Shown here: piece after piece, positions 62,901 to 64,000 of the stretch | Layout of the letters: every line of letters starts with the position of its first letter | How positions within the stretch are numbered: position 1 is the first letter of the stretch | Source: Labia minor | Lineage: Eukaryota; Arthropoda; Insecta; Dermaptera; Spongiphoridae | DNA: 64,000 nt | Assembly (NCBI GenBank): GCA_963082975.1 | Contig: OY720345.1 | Span: 18,626,491 to 18,690,490, forward strand | Direction: 5' to 3' | Notes under the pieces: generated by a model | Seen by the model: the letters and a program-made list of their open reading frames with translations, nothing else | Database searches by the model: none | What the model was told of the DNA's origin: nothing | Program-made: the position numbers and the translations under genes

Positions 62901-63230
62901 GGTTTGCAATATTGTCTAGCTTAAAATTAACACCCTATATCTATATACTCGTAATATAATTAAAGCAAATGAATTAATATATCAATATAGAATATTTTAA
63001 TTCTTACTACATGCATGATAATTAAAGAATGCTTATTAATATAATCTATAGAAAAAAATAATTTGGAAATTAATATATTATTCATGTATTTAATTTGTAA
63101 AATATAAATTTTATTATTTATTTATTTTATTAAATTCAAAAAATACAGATCCGAAAAATATGGCAAATTATTGGAATAATTGGACAAATATTTCTATTAT
63201 CTTCTATTTTATATTACAATTCTATATTAG
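50012..63230 (+). CDS. Second, diverged SLC17-type transporter (partial, runs off the window)
   Basis: A tandem paralog of the upstream transporter. Exons: 50012-50046 (tentative), 51748-51907, 52979-53212, 54462-54636, 54766-54890, 59343-59469, 61214-61347 and 63149-63230; two more are expected beyond 64000. Sizes match gene 1 exactly for five exons (234, 175, 127, 134, 82) and phases match throughout. Exon 2 reads DGLRCWQRHRYYIFFLLFYG; exon 3 DWDIIIQGYILSAYFCGYCT, then SQLLGG. Signature residues have drifted: RTNISIAIVAM became RYNLNITLVYM, and AKWAPPSEKN became QHWGPKSEIN. Reading frames are open and splice sites intact, so it is probably expressed but with altered or lost transport activity. 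Exon 1 (MESLLQTQILP) rests on phase only. Intron 5 (4.5 kb) holds several transposons. Confidence 0.8.
50340..51072 (-). mobile_element. hAT transposon 3' part (ZBED/SCAND3-type transposase C-terminus)
   Basis: The minus ORF 50632-50829 has TKNRLDIISRGDLRLNLTKL, then KPKVDNLLLNDQVHSSH, the end typical of hAT transposases (xxDLRLxLTxxxPxI...QxxxSH). The right terminus CACTTTGGGAATCACTG (about 51053-51069) is a hAT-type end, inverted with respect to CAGTGATTCCC. The left end was not found, so it is truncated. Confidence 0.65.
51073..51600 (-). mobile_element. Degraded LINE fragment with a CTT microsatellite
   Basis: On the minus strand there are short stretches resembling the LYGxEAW region and the region with YNKG-LIS-K seen in the other LINE copies (for example 38.5 kb). 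The reading frame is heavily broken. A CTT run occurs at about 51187-51210. Confidence 0.45.
51994..52402. mobile_element. 409-bp hAT MITE with perfect 8-bp target duplication
   Basis: It starts CAGAGGAGGCCAACCC and ends GGGTTGGCCACCCCTG. CTTTATAA flanks both sides (51986-51993 and 52403-52410). The interior repeats GCGGGCCGC several times. No coding capacity. It sits in intron 2 of the second transporter gene. Confidence 0.9.
52497..52848. mobile_element. MITE with GGGTAAAG ends, copy 2 (inverted relative to copy 1)
   Basis: The ends GGGTAAAGTATACAGTCG and CGACTGTATCCTTTACCC are flanked by TA. It shares the interior with 35421-35792 in reverse orientation. Confidence 0.8.
53440..53820. other. 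GC-rich unidentified block in intron 3 of the second transporter
   Basis: Clearly richer in G and C than its surroundings. It contains an inverted pair, GGGGCCAAAGTTGGTGC and GCACCAACTTTGGTTTC, about 170 bp apart, and a repeated GACTATAGA-AAGG motif, suggesting a small foldback element or LINE remnant. No recognised protein. Confidence 0.3.
53863..53900. repeat. TA microsatellite
   Basis: A pure AT dinucleotide run of nearly 40 bp. Confidence 0.9.
55196..55490 (-). repeat. Dispersed repeat family B, partial inverted copy
   Basis: Its reverse complement begins TTTTTACCGACCGACGATAG, then GGGAGGTATTGTTAG. It carries a short GTCTGTGTGTCTGTCG tract. The head matches family B at 39590 and 63697; the remainder is diverged. 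The right edge touches the 3' end of family A copy 2 at 55495. Confidence 0.6.
55495..56087 (-). mobile_element. Repeat family A, copy 2 (minus orientation)
   Basis: The displayed strand starts CTGGAGTGTCTCCACTCGAC and ends TACGAGATAGT. It shares with the other copies the ACCGTTTTTGCGTAATCTTG block, an AC microsatellite (about 55956-55970) and the AATTTTCGTGATCGCAA head. The head end forms a hairpin, ACTATCTCTTACGAGATAGT. Confidence 0.8.
56650..57467 (+). mobile_element. Tigger/pogo-type transposon, internally deleted, with partial transposase
   Basis: The ends CAGTAAAAGTCCATTAGTCC and GGACTTTTACTG are inverted, flanked by TA; further TAGTCCGGCA motifs lie inside both ends. The plus strand encodes FVIGKFSKPRAFKNAHLPVQ, then in another frame HHFVPEVKESF, AILFLDNCKAHLP and WIQPMDQGVIQNFK. 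These are the DDE nuclease boxes of CENP-B/Jerky/Tigger proteins (second D in LDNCxAH). One frameshift near 56872 and absence of the N-terminal DNA-binding domain make it dead. Confidence 0.85.
57468..57940. other. AT-rich intron sequence
   Basis: Nothing recognised between the Tigger copy and repeat family A copy 3. Confidence 0.4.
57941..58546 (+). mobile_element. Repeat family A, copy 3
   Basis: It runs from ACTATCTCGCCAGAGATG to GAGTGGAGACACTCCAG. It shows the same blocks and GT/CTGT microsatellite (58052-58082) as the 40-kb copy, and aligns with it almost throughout, including AACACGTGACGTGGTGCCAT. Confidence 0.8.
58547..59342. other. AT-rich intron sequence with a poly-G run
   Basis: A run of about 15 G at 58848-58862; otherwise AT-rich, nothing recognised. 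Confidence 0.4.
59683..61056. mobile_element. 1.37-kb DNA element with AGGTAAATGTACCAGT ends
   Basis: AGGTAAATGTACCAGT at the left and ACTGGTACATTTACCT at the right are perfect inverted repeats flanked by TA. A motif of the form (A/G)TGG(A/C)CCA(C/T)TACT recurs inside at about 59726, 60113, 60248, 60789, 60811, 60842 and 61031 in both orientations. There is no recognisable transposase; the 68-codon ORF at 59959 is unrecognised. Confidence 0.7.
61348..62273. other. Intron 7 sequence of the second transporter
   Basis: AT-rich with a GC patch at about 61540-61630 (CATGAGGGCGCTGTTGTCGG) and another at 62150-62200 (two tandem copies of a TTAAGTTNCGGCG-type motif). No gene recognised. Confidence 0.35.
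62274..62848 (-). mobile_element. Repeat family A, copy 4 (minus, head-truncated)
   Basis: It begins CTGGAGTGTCTCCACTCG and ends at TTCGTGATCGCAATT, lacking the ACTATCTCG head seen in the other copies. It has the same internal blocks and AC microsatellite (about 62734-62752). It is very similar to copy 2. Confidence 0.8.
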
Positions 63231-63269
63231 GTCAGTATATATATTTACTTATTATATTTTTATTCTATA

Positions 63270-63380
63270 TACGAGGTTTTTTTAAAAGAAAAGGTGAATT
63301 TTGAATTATTTCGAAAAGAATTTATTTATTTATCATTATCCATTTTGTCCCCTTCAAAGTAATTCCCCTCAGATATTTTC
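63270..63380. mobile_element. Solo terminus of the mariner family at 41.6 kb
   Basis: TTAAAAGAAAAGGTGAATTT, then a TTATTTATTTATCATTATCC-like stretch and AAAGTAATTCCCCTCAGATA repeat the left end of the element at 41568. It is truncated and joined to another repeat (TCTGCACATTGCTCAGAATT) also seen near 40819. Confidence 0.6.
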
Positions 63381-63696
63381 AGGGTTTTTTTCTGCACATT
63401 GCTCAGAATTTAAAATTTTTTGCATATATTCGCGTTTCTAGACCTCCAGACTTTAGAATTTTTTCATGTCTGTTTATAGGCTATTAATTTTATTAACCGC
63501 AGAAATTAATTTTTAAAAATTTGATATGAACATGTTGTCATTCAGCAGCGCAAAGAATACAACACAAAGAATGTTTATAATATTTATATTTTTATTTTTA
63601 TAATATTTACAATATTTCAATTAATCATTTTTTGGCCTTTTTAACTTATTTAACACACTGAAAACATTCACATTGCGACTACATTTTCTTTTTAAT

Positions 63697-64000
63697 TTTT
63701 ACCGACCGACGATAGTAAGGGAGGTATTGTTTTCACACCAAATTTCACATGTGGAGATTTTTACATATCTCCACGAATCATGCATTTTCTAAACAGAAAA
63801 ATGTATTTTTAGCATGATGACTGTCCGTCCGTCCGTCCATCTGTCCGTATAGATGTGTACAGCCTGAACGGCTGAACCGATTTTGATGAAATTTGGTATA
63901 TTTACTTAATGCATCAGTGGGATGAATTGATCAACTTTTGGTGCAAATCCGGAAACCGGAAGTGGTAGTATTAGCGATCGACGATAGGAAGGAAATGGTT
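63697..64000 (+). repeat. Dispersed repeat family B, copy 3 (cut by window edge)
   Basis: TACCGACCGACGATAGTAAG, GGTATTGTTTTCACACCAAA, a GTCC-type microsatellite (63822-63847), CTGAACGGCTGAACCGATTT and GCAAATCCGGAAACCGGAAG occur in the same order as in the 39.6-kb copy. A GATCGACGATAGGA motif near the end resembles the head again, so the unit may be terminally repetitive. Confidence 0.65.

Noticed and set aside
1-64000. CRISPR arrays, bacterial operons or viral gene clusters
   Set aside because: No regularly spaced identical repeats with unique spacers and no compact prokaryotic gene runs; the genes are spliced and eukaryotic.

Overview
The window is AT-rich nuclear DNA of an arthropod, most likely an insect. 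I infer this from spliced genes with GT-AG introns, a Dlish-type SH3 adaptor (a component of the arthropod Fat/Dachs growth pathway), bonsai-like mitochondrial uS15 and akirin, and from an intergenic landscape full of degraded mariner, hAT, MULE, Tigger and non-LTR elements. All exon models were built by hand from reading frame, splice sites and phase. There is one 200-base assembly gap (4595-4794).

Layout, left to right. (1) 469-7695 (+): a small single-pass membrane protein of about 155 aa that I do not recognise; its introns hold several transposon remnants. (2) 7.7-11.2 kb: repeat-rich, with a tRNA-like sequence, a large palindrome and GC-rich hairpins. (3) 11272-12567 (-): the first four exons of nudC; the CS-domain exons are not visible. 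(4) 13249-14381 (+): mitochondrial ribosomal protein S15, divergent from nudC. (5) 15675-18197 (-): Dlish, three SH3 domains. (6) 20352-24298 (-): Sec63, 15 exons, complete. (7) 25122-28062 (+): akirin, divergent from Sec63. (8) 29357-30496 (-): KIN17 as one uninterrupted ORF, convergent with akirin. (9) 30.5-36.2 kb: transposon territory, including a MULE nested inside an older terminal-inverted-repeat element. (10) 36204-48338 (+): a complete SLC17-type major facilitator transporter, 10 exons. (11) about 50012-63230 and beyond (+): a diverged tandem paralog of the same transporter with almost identical exon sizes, running off the right edge.

The housekeeping genes (nudC, mRpS15, Dlish, Sec63, akirin, KIN17) are compact and have short introns, whereas the two transporter genes are inflated by insertions. 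The main dispersed repeats are: a roughly 600-bp family (four copies) with the architecture of Helentron-associated non-autonomous elements; a second dispersed family starting with an ACCGACCG-type motif (three copies); several short MITE families with GGGTAA- or AGGTAA-type ends and TA target duplications; hAT MITEs with perfect 8-bp target duplications; deleted mariner and Tigger copies with parts of their transposases; and at least five fragments of one or related non-LTR retrotransposons. I found no CRISPR array, rRNA gene or intact tRNA gene.
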